A stretch of 64,000 nucleotides of DNA, taken from the NCBI RefSeq assembly GCF_036226745.1, contig NZ_CP109013.1, forward strand, positions 7,688,001 to 7,752,000, given 5' to 3'. Each line of letters opens with the position of its first letter. Positions within the stretch are counted from its first letter, which is position 1. The notes below the pieces were generated by a model. The model saw nothing but the letters and a program-made list of their open reading frames with translations, had not been told where the DNA came from and searched no databases. The position numbers were made by a program, and so were the translations under genes. Source of the stretch: Streptomyces sp. NBC_00683. Lineage in GTDB: Bacteria; Actinomycetota; Actinomycetes; Streptomycetales; Streptomycetaceae. This document shows, piece after piece, positions 1-7,892 of the stretch.

Positions 1-1296
1 CTGCGGCTCCTGCGCAGCCATGCCGGAGCGATCGGCGAGGAGCTCCCCGCACGGCAGGTCCGCGCCATGCTCGCGGTCCGCGCCAACCAGCTGCTCGCGG
101 GGGGCGCCGGCCTGCGCCCGACCGTCGTCACGGCGCTCTGCGAGGCCCTGGAGACGGGCGCCTACCCGAGGGTCAACGAATTCGGCTCGGTCGGCACCGG
201 TGACATTGCCGCGCTCGCACAGATGGGCCTCGCGCTGGCGGGTGAGCACCCCTGGCAGGGAGCGGGGGCGGCACCCGACCCGCAGCCCCTCGACAACAAC
301 GACGCCCTCGCCCTGATCAGCAGTAACGCCCTCACCCTCGGCCAGTCCGCGCTCGCCGTGCACGAGCTGCGTGGTCTGATCGCGGCCACCCAGGTGGTGG
401 CGGCGCTGTCCCTGATGGCGATCGACGGTTCGTACGAGGCGTACGCGCTGCCCGTGCACGAGGCGCGGCGGCACGCCGGTTCGTACGCGGTCGCGGAACG
501 GATGCGGCAGTTGCTCGGCGCACCCGACCGCCCCACGCCGCCGCTCGGCCGGATCCAGGACCCGTACGGACTCCGCTGCGTGCCGCAGATCCACGGTCCC
601 GCGCACGACGCGGCGGACGCGCTCGAAGACGTCCTCGCGGTCGAGATCAACGCGGCGGCCGAGAATCCGCTGATCTCGGCGGCCGACATGGCGGCGTACC
701 ACCATGGCGGCTTCTACCTCGCTCAACTCGCCCTGTCGCTCGACCATTTCAGGCTGGCGGTGACGCAGGTGGCGCGCCTGTCGACCTCGCGCCTCTCGAC
801 GCTGAACGAACCGGGCTTCACCCGCTTGCGGCCGTTCCTCGCGGACGGCGAACCGGCGTCGTCGGGCGTGATGATCCTCGAATACGCGGCCGGGGCGGCG
901 CTCGGCGACCTGCGGGCCTTCTCCGCACCCGCGTCGCTCGGCCACGCGGTCCTTTCGCGGGGCGTCGAGGAGCAGGCCAGCTTCGCCTCGCTGGCGGCGC
1001 GCCAGACGCTGCGGGCGTGCGAGGCGTACCGGCTCGTCGTGGGCTGTGAACTCGTCGCGGCTATCAGGGCGTTGCGGCAGCGTGACATGCGACTCGACCC
1101 GGAGCTGCCGGTGGGCCGTGCCTTCGAGCTGGCGGACTCGGTGCTCGACGCCGAGCTGGCCGACCGGCCGTTGACGGACGATGTGACGAAGGCGGCCGGG
1201 CTGCTCGACCGGTTCACGGAGCTGTGGCTGGACCTCGGGTCCGAGAGTGCAACGGCGTTCGACGGCAGGGGTGTTGTGGGAGGACGCTCTGACTGA
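1..1296 (+). CDS. Aromatic amino acid lyase (HAL/PAL) family protein, 5' end cut by window
   Basis: The reading frame is open from base 1, so the first part of the gene lies outside; 431 residues remain, stop at 1294-1296. Family blocks seen: RANQLLAGGAGLRP near the start, GSVGTGDIAALAQ, QDPYGLRCVPQIHG with the substrate Arg, EINAAAENPLIS, and EEQASFAS in place of the usual QEDHVS-type block. Normal family members form the electrophilic MIO cofactor from an Ala-Ser-Gly triad in GSVGASGDLAPL. Here alignment gives one residue fewer, TG for ASG, so canonical MIO formation looks impossible. The enzyme may be a family member with altered chemistry rather than a working histidine or phenylalanine ammonia-lyase. 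No urocanate-pathway genes lie downstream. Family assignment is firm; the reaction is unknown. Confidence 0.85.
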   Translation: MRLLRSHAGAIGEELPARQVRAMLAVRANQLLAGGAGLRPTVVTALCEALETGAYPRVNEFGSVGTGDIAALAQMGLALAGEHPWQGAGAAPDPQPLDNNDALALISSNALTLGQSALAVHELRGLIAATQVVAALSLMAIDGSYEAYALPVHEARRHAGSYAVAERMRQLLGAPDRPTPPLGRIQDPYGLRCVPQIHGPAHDAADALEDVLAVEINAAAENPLISAADMAAYHHGGFYLAQLALSLDHFRLAVTQVARLSTSRLSTLNEPGFTRLRPFLADGEPASSGVMILEYAAGAALGDLRAFSAPASLGHAVLSRGVEEQASFASLAARQTLRACEAYRLVVGCELVAAIRALRQRDMRLDPELPVGRAFELADSVLDAELADRPLTDDVTKAAGLLDRFTELWLDLGSESATAFDGRGVVGGRSD

Positions 1297-2335
1297 AAGC
1301 CCTGCGGCGCGAGTGCACGGTGCTCCCCCAGGACCAGCTGCTCGCGCCCACGCAGCGGAGGTCCTCCTCTGACCTTTCGGCGGCTGCGCGGAATCCGGCG
1401 GCAACGGAGATCGCTGTCCGGATTCACCTGCGTCGCAACGACGAGTGCCTGGCCGCACAAGCCCACTGCCTTCGACTTCCAGCCACCGAGGGCCACTCCT
1501 GGCGCCTGACGGTCGACGGCGCACGCTCCACCCGTATCCCCGCGCCTGACACGACGCCTGTCGCCGCTGCCGACGAGGGCCCGAACGCGGCTGGCGTCTC
1601 CGTCCGCGGCACGGCCAGTGAGCTGGTCCTCTTCGTGTGCGACCGCATCCCGGCGGACTCACTGCAGATCGACGGAGACGCAGGCCTGTTCGACCTGTCC
1701 GCGCCTGGGAGCCGGAGGTGTAGGACAGGGCGTCGTGCCACCGCCCGCATCGAGGGCAAGCCTCCGGTGAACGGCCTCAACTCGGGTCCCCTGAAAGCGA
1801 TTTCCGGTCAGGACGCTGGATGCCTCGGACCGGATCGGCCGACGGGTCCGGGGCAGCGTGCCGGTACCAGGTTCCGGGTCGGGGTCGACGCCCTGGCCGT
1901 GCTCGCGTGCTCGACAGCGCAGCGGACATTGCCGTGCCGGGATCTGCGAGTGACGTCGCGTCGGGCGACCGTCAATTCGGGGCCGTTCCACGGGCCGACG
2001 GCGGTACTTGTCGAAGTCGGAGCACCGGGTGAGGCGTTCAGTCAGGGCGCTCGACGAGGGAGACCTCTCGGGCCAGATTGCGGACGACGGAGACCTGTCT
2101 CACCTCGGGCAGCATGGCGAGAGCGGCGTCGGCACGCGCCAGCCCGGAAGGCCGGTCGCCTGCCTGCACGGTGGAGCCTGGAGTGGGCCGTCGGTCGTCC
2201 GCGACAGGCGGGACGCTCCACGACAGGGGAGCACCCGCGGCTACGATGCAGGCGACAAGCTCGCGATCGCCTACCAGGCCGCACTCCACCTCGCGGCATC
2301 CTCATCCGGGCACAACGCCGGCCAAGAGGCAGAAC
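1297..2335. other. 1 kb stretch without an intact gene
   Basis: Between the lyase stop and the GlxA-type gene no frame gives a convincing protein with a start and ribosome site. The part at 1410-1700 is a recognisable gene remnant (own entry). From 1701 to 2335 I see only shifting frames on both strands. A short + strand piece near 2250-2310 (GYDAGDKLAIAYQAAL) faintly recalls a HEPN-like helix but is too short to call. The stretch looks like decayed coding DNA. Confidence 0.55.
1410..1700 (+). pseudogene. Remnant of a mycothiol-dependent maleylpyruvate isomerase-like protein (C-terminal domain)
   Basis: In one + frame about 97 codons match the C-terminal domain of the mycothiol-dependent maleylpyruvate isomerase (MDMPI/DinB-like) family: SWRLTVDG, then VSVRGTASELVLFVCDRIP, then LQIDGDAGLFDL. 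This order (hydrophobic strand, GTASxLxL helix, xxxDGD near the C-terminus) is typical of that domain. Upstream the N-terminal metal-binding DinB part is missing: the frame meets unrelated sequence and no start with a ribosome site is found. Downstream the frame runs on into non-family sequence, so the natural stop is lost. Best read as a decayed gene. Confidence 0.6.
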
Positions 2336-3385
2336 CTAGGCGCCGCCGTCCCGGGCGGACGCCTGGGCCGTGCGGCGGAAGGCGGCGCGGTACGCGCTCG
2401 GACGGTGGCCGGTGTGGCGGGCGAAGAGGGCGGCGAAGGTACCAGGGTCCTGGTAGCCGACGGCCGCGGCGACGGCGGCGACGGTGCGGTCGGTGGTCTC
2501 CAGCAGATGGCGGGCGCGGCGGACCCGGGAAGCCTGCAGATGGGCCAGCGGGCTACGTCCGGCCTCTTCGGAGAAGCGGCGCAGCAGCGTGCGGGTGCTG
2601 ACCCCGAAGGCGTCCGCGAGCGTGGCGAGGTCGTACCGCTCGGCGAGGTTCTGGTCGAGCCGCCGCATGACGCGCTGGGAGAACTCCCCGCCGGGCTGCG
2701 GGAGGAGTCGCGGGTCGACGTACGGGGTCTGGGAAGTCCGCGCGTCGTCGACCAGCGCCAACCGTGCGGTGCTGCGGGCCACCCGGGCGCCGTTGTGCCG
2801 GCGGATCAGGTCCAGCGCGAAGTCGTACATGGCGCTGAACGCGGCCGTGGTCGTCACCCCCGCGTCTGTGACGACCAGGTGCTCGGGCCGCACGTCGGCG
2901 TCCGGGCAGCGCCTGGCCAGTTCGCCGGCGTGCAGCCAGGAGGTGGTGGCCCGGCGCCGGTCGAGGAGCCCGGCCTCGGCGAGCAGGAACGCGCCGACGC
3001 AGAGGGAGACGACGGCGGTGCCGGCGGCGGCCTGCTCGCGGATAGCCGCGATCTCGGGGGCGAGCCGGGCGAGCCGCGCGTCGAGGTCCGTGTCCGGGCG
3101 CAGTTCGAAGCCGGGGACGACGAGGACGTCGACCTCGCGCACGGGACGCACGTCCAGCCTCGCGCCGCCCGAGGCGGTGACCCGGCGGCGGGGTGAGATG
3201 ACCGACACCCGGTAGCCGGGCGCGTCCGGTCCGGCGAGGTGCCCGGCCATCGTCATCAGGTCGGGGACGCCGAACACTTCGGACGCGAAGCAGTCCGGGT
3301 ACGCCAGGACCCCGACCCGCAGCGCATCCGGCCCGACGCCCGGACCCGCACGCTCCCTTGCCTGCCGCGTCGCCTCGGCCATCGC
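2336..3385 (-). CDS. GlxA family transcriptional regulator (DJ-1/PfpI + AraC HTH)
   Basis: 349 residues. The N-terminal half is a DJ-1/PfpI amidotransferase-like domain (LRVGVLAYPDCFASEVFGVPDL; a conserved Cys in VVSLCVGAFLLAEAGLL), used here as a sensor. The C-terminal third is an AraC-type double helix-turn-helix (DAFGVSTRTLLRRFSEEAGRSP, then VAAAVGYQDPGTFAALFARHTGHRPSAYR). I chose the ATG at 3385 because GGGAGGAGCG precedes it; the frame stays open to 3493, but that would reach into the divergent promoter region. The gene is divergent from the dienelactone hydrolase at 3526, which is therefore the likely target. Ligand unknown. Confidence 0.9.
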   Translation of the reverse strand, partial: AMAEATRQARERAGPGVGPDALRVGVLAYPDCFASEVFGVPDLMTMAGHLAGPDAPGYRVSVISPRRRVTASGGARLDVRPVREVDVLVVPGFELRPDTDLDARLARLAPEIAAIREQAAAGTAVVSLCVGAFLLAEAGLLDRRRATTSWLHAGELARRCPDADVRPEHLVVTDAGVTTTAAFSAMYDFALDLIRRHNGARVARSTARLALVDDARTSQTPYVDPRLLPQPGGEFSQRVMRRLDQNLAERYDLATLADAFGVSTRTLLRRFSEEAGRSPLAHLQASRVRRARHLLETTDRTVAAVAAAVGYQDPGTFAALFARHTGHRPSAYRAAFRRTAQASARDGGA

Positions 3386-3525
3386 TCCTCCCGTACCCCC
3401 TGGTTTCCCTGGCCCCGTGTCGCCGACCGCGTACCGCTCGCCTTCCTCGCGTGTGGCGAGATTACCCCTGTGGTTGGCGATCCCGCTCCTCACCCGGCGG
3501 CCGGCTCCGGGGCCAGGCTGGCCCC

Positions 3526-4356
3526 ATGAGCTTCGACGATCCGATCACCGACTTCACCCGCAGCAGCGTGGCCGTGGAGGGGGTGGAGAAGACGGTGTAC
3601 GTAGCCGGGGTCGGGCCCGCGGTCGTGGTGCTGCCGGAGATGCCGGGCATCAGCCCCGACGTCTTGCGGCTCGCGCGCTGGGTGCGGGACGCGGGCTTCA
3701 CCGTCCATGTGCCCTCCCTGTTCGGGACGGACGGCGCCTTCCCCACGGCCGAGGGCGGCCGGGAGGTCGTCCGCCGCGCTTGTGTCAGCGCCGAGTTCCG
3801 CGCCTTCGCCGGGGGCGGCACCAGCCCGGTGACGGTCTGGCTACGCGGCCTGGCGCGCCACGCCCACACCGCGTGCGGTGGGCCAGGGGTGGGTGCGATC
3901 GGCCTGTGCTTCACCGGCAATTTCGCCCTCACCATGGCCCTGGAGCCGGCGGTGATCGCCCCGGTGGTCAACCACCCGTCGCTGCCGCTCGACGACCCCG
4001 GCGGACTCGAACTCGACGCGGCGGACGCGCGCGCGGTGCGCGACCGGCTCGACCGCGACGGACTCACCGTCCTCGCCTACCGCTTCGAGGGCGATCGTTG
4101 GTGCACGGGGCAGCGCTTCGCCGCCTACCGATCGCTACTGGGCGACGCCTTCGACGGGCGTGTCCTCCCGGACAGCGCCGCCAACCCGGCTCCGCCGCCC
4201 TTCTTCGCCGATCATGTCGGCACCCCGCACAGCGTCGTCACCGCCCATCTCGTCGACGAGGCCGGCCACCCCACCGTCCGGGCCCGCGACGAGATACTTG
4301 CCTTCCTCACCGACCGCCTGCACCCGCATGGGAACCGACCGCTGCCCGCCACGTGA
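3526..4356 (+). CDS. Dienelactone hydrolase family protein
   Basis: 276 residues, an alpha/beta hydrolase of the dienelactone hydrolase type. The nucleophile is probably the Cys in GAIGLCFTGNFAL (the family's GxCxxG elbow), and the catalytic His lies in VDEAGHPT near the C-terminus. An early VVVLPEMPGISPDVLRLARW strand-turn is also typical. No signal peptide, so cytoplasmic. The family hydrolyses cyclic esters such as dienelactone in aromatic breakdown, but many members have other ester substrates. It is divergent from the GlxA-type regulator, which probably controls it. The start at 3526 gives a normal family length; its upstream ribosome site is weak. Confidence 0.85.
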   Translation: MSFDDPITDFTRSSVAVEGVEKTVYVAGVGPAVVVLPEMPGISPDVLRLARWVRDAGFTVHVPSLFGTDGAFPTAEGGREVVRRACVSAEFRAFAGGGTSPVTVWLRGLARHAHTACGGPGVGAIGLCFTGNFALTMALEPAVIAPVVNHPSLPLDDPGGLELDAADARAVRDRLDRDGLTVLAYRFEGDRWCTGQRFAAYRSLLGDAFDGRVLPDSAANPAPPPFFADHVGTPHSVVTAHLVDEAGHPTVRARDEILAFLTDRLHPHGNRPLPAT

Positions 4357-4393
4357 CCAGTGCAGGACGTGGTCGAGGGGTGCCGGCCAGGGG

Positions 4394-5155
4394 TTACGGA
4401 CCGGTCGTACGACGGCCGTCGAGGTTCTTTGCGAGCGTGAGCAGGACGGCGAGATTGGCGATGCTCTTCACATCGCTCCTGCTCCAGGGGATCGCGTCGC
4501 CGGTCTTCATGATGTGGACCCTGCCGTTCTCCACGTCGATCCGCTGGAAGTCGGCCCAGAGCAAGTGGCCCCTTCCGCCGGCGGTGATGCCGGTCCGGGA
4601 GACCTCGAAGTTTCCGAACCTGATCGTCCTGCCCTCCAGGACCGTGCCCAGAGCTGTCGGACCCTGGGCCCGCACGACGGCCTCCTGAATCCATGGCCCC
4701 CACGCGCCGGGGCGCTCGTAGAACTCCGTGAGCGTGGCGCTCGCTCCTCCTGTCGGGGGGAGCAGCGTGTAGACGTACGTGATGGGGCCGGGAATCCCGT
4801 TGATGATCTTCTGGCTGACGTTCGTGTAGAGCTGCACGGAATCCCAGCGCAGGACGATCAGGCCGTCCGCCGACTGCGGGTTCATGATCATGCCGTTATC
4901 GAACAAGTAGAGGCGCTTGGAGGCCTGCTTCCTGCTGAAGTTCGGGTAGCGGCGCAGCCACAGGAAGAGCAGCAGGGCGGGTATGACGAGGATCAGGAGA
5001 TACGTGAGCGTGAAGAGGTAGAGGGCGAACATCATGATGCCGAGGCGTTGGGGGGCGAAGGCGGCCCTGAGTTCGCCCAGCTCGTGACGGGCGGCCAGTT
5101 CGGCGACCTCGGGCGACAGGGGTGACGATGTTGATGCGGGTCTCTGCGTTGCCAT
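4394..5155 (-). CDS. Membrane protein of unknown function (DUF6585-like)
   Basis: 253 residues. An N-terminal segment (ELAARHELGELRAAF) is followed by one long hydrophobic stretch at about residues 40-67 (FALYLFTLTYLLILVIPALL), then a soluble part with RLYLFDNGMIM, VLRWDSVQLY and two beta-rich PH-like halves. This arrangement resembles the DUF6585 family common in Streptomyces, with no known function. It lies tail to tail with the dienelactone hydrolase and 36 bases downstream of the M20 peptidase stop on the same strand's far side, so it is probably transcribed alone or as the second gene after the peptidase region. No catalytic motif was seen. Confidence 0.7.
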   Translation of the reverse strand: MATQRPASTSSPLSPEVAELAARHELGELRAAFAPQRLGIMMFALYLFTLTYLLILVIPALLLFLWLRRYPNFSRKQASKRLYLFDNGMIMNPQSADGLIVLRWDSVQLYTNVSQKIINGIPGPITYVYTLLPPTGGASATLTEFYERPGAWGPWIQEAVVRAQGPTALGTVLEGRTIRFGNFEVSRTGITAGGRGHLLWADFQRIDVENGRVHIMKTGDAIPWSRSDVKSIANLAVLLTLAKNLDGRRTTGP

Positions 5156-5191
5156 GAGCCTCTGCTTCGTTTCGGGTGGCTGGAGGTCGGG

Positions 5192-6346
5192 TCATCGCCG
5201 TGTCCGCGCGATCAGTTGAGCGAGCAGGCGGGTGCGCGGAATCAGCTGGGAGACATCGACGTGCTCGGTGTCCGCGTGTGCTCCGCCGCCGACAGCGCCC
5301 AGGCCGTCCAGCGTCGGACAGCCGGCGCCCGCGGTGCAGTTGCCGTCGGAGGCGCCGCCGACCGCCATGCCGTGGAGTGGTTCCTGACCCAGCTCCGAAG
5401 CGATCTCCGCAGCCAGGGCGAACAGTTCGGCGGAGGACTCCGGTTCTAGGGGCCGCCGCCTCATGCCTCCTCGTACGCTCAGCCGCGCTCCGCTCGTCCG
5501 GGGGGTCAGTGCGCGGAGGAGGCCGTCGATCCTGTCCTGCGCCGCCAGGCTCGGAACGCGCACGTCCACCACGACTCTTGCCAGCGCGGGCACGGTGTTG
5601 AGGGTCGTGCCCGCCGACAGCAGGGTGGGTGTGACGGTCGGTGCTCCGAGGACGGAGTCGGTCAGGCTCGGCGAGGCGGCGAGACCGGCGATGGCCAGTA
5701 CCTGATGGGCGGCCTCGATCGAGGCGTTGACGCCCTTCTCCGGCTCCAGGCCGGCATGGGCTGCCCTGCCGTGCACCACGACCTCGTACCGTGAGGTGCC
5801 CTTGCGTGCTGTCTTGAGGGCGCCCCGCTCGTTCGCGGACGGTTCGAGAACGAGGGCGGCCACGCAGCCCCGTGCGGTTTCCTCGATGAGCGCCCGTGAG
5901 GTGGGGGAGCCGACTTCCTCGTCCCCGTTGACCAGTACGCACACGCCGTCCAGGGACGACAGCGAGGCCAGTGCGTGGAACATCTGGACCAGCCCCGCCT
6001 TCATGTCCAGCACTCCCGGACCCCGGGCGATCCCGTCGGACACCGACCAGGGGCGGGCCTTCAGCGAGCCGGTCGGCCACACCGTGTCGTGGTGTCCCAG
6101 CAGGAGTACACGCGGCGGTCCGAAGGCCCAGCGCAGATGGCTCACGCCGTCGATCACGATCGTCTCCGGCGCGGTGCCGAGCAGCTCCGTGCCCAGGGCA
6201 CCGACCACCTGGGCGCTGCGGGCCAGCGCGGCGTGGTCGGCCGAGAAGGACTCGCAGACCACGAGTTGCTCCAGGTCGGTCAGCATCGCCGGTAATCGGA
6301 GTGTGCTCCCCGCCGTCACCGGCCTTGCCCCGCACCGCTGTTCCAT
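5192..6346 (-). CDS. M20 family metallopeptidase (carboxypeptidase G2-like)
   Basis: 384 residues from the ATG at 6346; a shorter start at 6286 (MLTDLEQLVVCES) fits the conserved family N-terminus better, so the start is uncertain. Zinc-site motifs are complete: LLLGHHDTVWP (His and Asp ligands), DMKAG (bridging Asp), NGDEEVGS (general base Glu and ligand Glu) and GAHADTEHVD (last His). Resemblance is to glutamate carboxypeptidase/carboxypeptidase G2, which removes C-terminal Glu or other residues from acylated amino acids. No signal peptide, so cytoplasmic. Divergent from a LysR-type gene with about 120 bases between, which probably regulates it. Confidence 0.88.
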   Translation of the reverse strand: MEQRCGARPVTAGSTLRLPAMLTDLEQLVVCESFSADHAALARSAQVVGALGTELLGTAPETIVIDGVSHLRWAFGPPRVLLLGHHDTVWPTGSLKARPWSVSDGIARGPGVLDMKAGLVQMFHALASLSSLDGVCVLVNGDEEVGSPTSRALIEETARGCVAALVLEPSANERGALKTARKGTSRYEVVVHGRAAHAGLEPEKGVNASIEAAHQVLAIAGLAASPSLTDSVLGAPTVTPTLLSAGTTLNTVPALARVVVDVRVPSLAAQDRIDGLLRALTPRTSGARLSVRGGMRRRPLEPESSAELFALAAEIASELGQEPLHGMAVGGASDGNCTAGAGCPTLDGLGAVGGGAHADTEHVDVSQLIPRTRLLAQLIARTRR

Positions 6347-6469
6347 GACACAGGCATGCTTTCCCCGCTATCTCCCGAACCGGAAAACGTGATGACGCGC
6401 ACGACGCTAGGACGTGGCCATGCATTCCACCAGCGACTAGATTGCATCGGAGCCATGCCTGGAGGGAAT

Positions 6470-7381
6470 GTGTTCGAGACCGATGCGCTGCGTCTGCTGG
6501 TGACCGTGGCCGAGACGGGGTCGTTCACCAAGGCCGCGCTGCGGCTCAGTTACACGCAGTCCGCCGTGTCGCGGCGCATCGCCTCGTTGGAACAGCAGGC
6601 GGGCGGGCCGCTGTTCGAGCGGCTTCCCAGGGGTGTGCGGTTGAATTCCGCCGGTCGCGTGCTGCATCGGCATGCCGTGGACGTACTGGGGTCACTGTCC
6701 AGAGCGGAACACGAACTCGCCGCGCTGCACGCGGGCCGCGGCGGAATCCTGCGCGTCGGTGCCTTCGCCACCGCCAACATCTCCCTGATGCCCGCGGCCC
6801 TGCGGGAGTTCAAGCGGGCCAGGCCCGATGTGGAGGTCACCGCGGTCGAGGGGCGGAGCAGCACCCTGATGCGGCGCCTCGCGGAGGGAGCACTCGACCT
6901 CGCCGTGGTCAGCGACTACCCGTCCGGTCTTCCGCCGGCCGAGGGGGTCACGACGACGGCTCTCCTGGGGGACGAGCTGCTCGTCGCGCTCCACCACGGG
7001 CATCCCCTGGCGGGAGCCGGGACCGTCGACCTGCGCGACCTGCGCGACGAGGTCTGGCTCCAGGACGCGCCCGCGGACAGCCCCACCATGCTCGCCGATG
7101 CGTGGGCCCGGGCGGGATTCAGGCCCAGGAAGATCATCAGGATCGCGGAGTGGGCAGGGAAGTTCGGCTACGCCGCCGCCGGGCTGGGGGTCGCCCTGGT
7201 CCCCTCGCTGGCGACCCACGCGGTCCCGGCCGGGCTCGTCCTGTGCCGGCTCGGCGACCTCCCCCCGCACCGGACCGTACACATTGCGCTGCCCGCCGCC
7301 CCGGTGCCGGCGGCATCGAAGCTGCGGGACCTGCTCCACGATGCCGCCGACCGGACCGTGCCGACCGGAAACCAGGCGTGA
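6470..7381 (+). CDS. LysR family transcriptional regulator
   Basis: 303 residues. N-terminal winged helix-turn-helix with FTKAALRLSYTQSAVSRRIASLE, followed by a periplasmic-binding-like effector domain (LRVGAFATANISLMPAALREF, TMLADAWARAGFRP). I favour the GTG at 6470, which has GGAGGG four bases upstream and gives the usual MFETDALRLL start; an ATG at 6455 would add five residues. It reads away from the M20 peptidase gene. LysR proteins usually control the divergent neighbour, so the peptidase is the likely target. An ATGCA...TGCAT imperfect inverted repeat at 6420-6447 in the shared promoter could be part of its site; this is only a suggestion. Confidence 0.9.
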   Translation: MFETDALRLLVTVAETGSFTKAALRLSYTQSAVSRRIASLEQQAGGPLFERLPRGVRLNSAGRVLHRHAVDVLGSLSRAEHELAALHAGRGGILRVGAFATANISLMPAALREFKRARPDVEVTAVEGRSSTLMRRLAEGALDLAVVSDYPSGLPPAEGVTTTALLGDELLVALHHGHPLAGAGTVDLRDLRDEVWLQDAPADSPTMLADAWARAGFRPRKIIRIAEWAGKFGYAAAGLGVALVPSLATHAVPAGLVLCRLGDLPPHRTVHIALPAAPVPAASKLRDLLHDAADRTVPTGNQA

Positions 7382-7402
7382 GCCCCGCCCTTTGAGCTTC
7401 GC

Positions 7403-7425
7403 GTCACGGGCCGACCATCCGTGAC
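7403..7425 (+). terminator. Possible terminator hairpin after the LysR gene
   Basis: GTCACGG at 7403-7409 pairs with CCGTGAC at 7419-7425 across a nine-base loop, 20 bases after the LysR stop. There is no U-run, which is normal for Streptomyces terminators. Confidence 0.45.
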
Positions 7426-7892
7426 TTGGTGATTGCCACCCCCGACAGGCCGCTGCGCGGCGGGAGTTGTCGCGGATTTCCGTTCCCGGGCCCGGTCGCG
7501 CCGCGACGGAACGGCGAGGGCTGCGGTGGGCCGTGGACGGCTTCGCCCGGAGCTCTGTTCCTTTGCGATCCGCCTGGTGGCGCTGAGCTGCGCAGTTGGC
7601 GGGCGTGAGGGTGGTGCCGGTGTGAGAACCGTTGACAAAAGCGTGACCTGCTAGAAACCTGTCACCTCGGCACCGCAAAATATTGACCGGATCACTCAAA
7701 ATCCTAGGCAATGAACGCGAGTTTCCGGCGGGTGGCCTGCCTTCCCCCTGCCGGCGTCCCCGATCGTCCCCCCATCGGTGTACCGGCAGCCCGCCCCGGC
7801 CGTCGCCGACCGCGTGACGCAGTACGCGCCGTGCGGTCGGTGACGCGTCGCTGTGCCCTCCCGGTCCCGCAGCCCACGGAACTGAGGACAGC
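7426..7892. other. Intergenic region upstream of the glucanase, with a possible promoter
   Basis: About 470 bases without a credible gene. On the + strand TTGACC at 7683-7688 and TAGGCA at 7705-7710 are 16 bases apart and could be a sigma-70-type promoter, giving a leader of about 175 bases before the glucanase start at 7893. A TTGACA at 7632-7637 has no well-spaced -10 box. The glucanase ribosome site is GAGGACAGC just before ATG. Confidence 0.4.

Noticed and set aside
2240..2310. Short HEPN-like helix (DKLAIAYQAAL)
   Set aside because: Too short and no partner toxin or antitoxin motif; cannot be supported.
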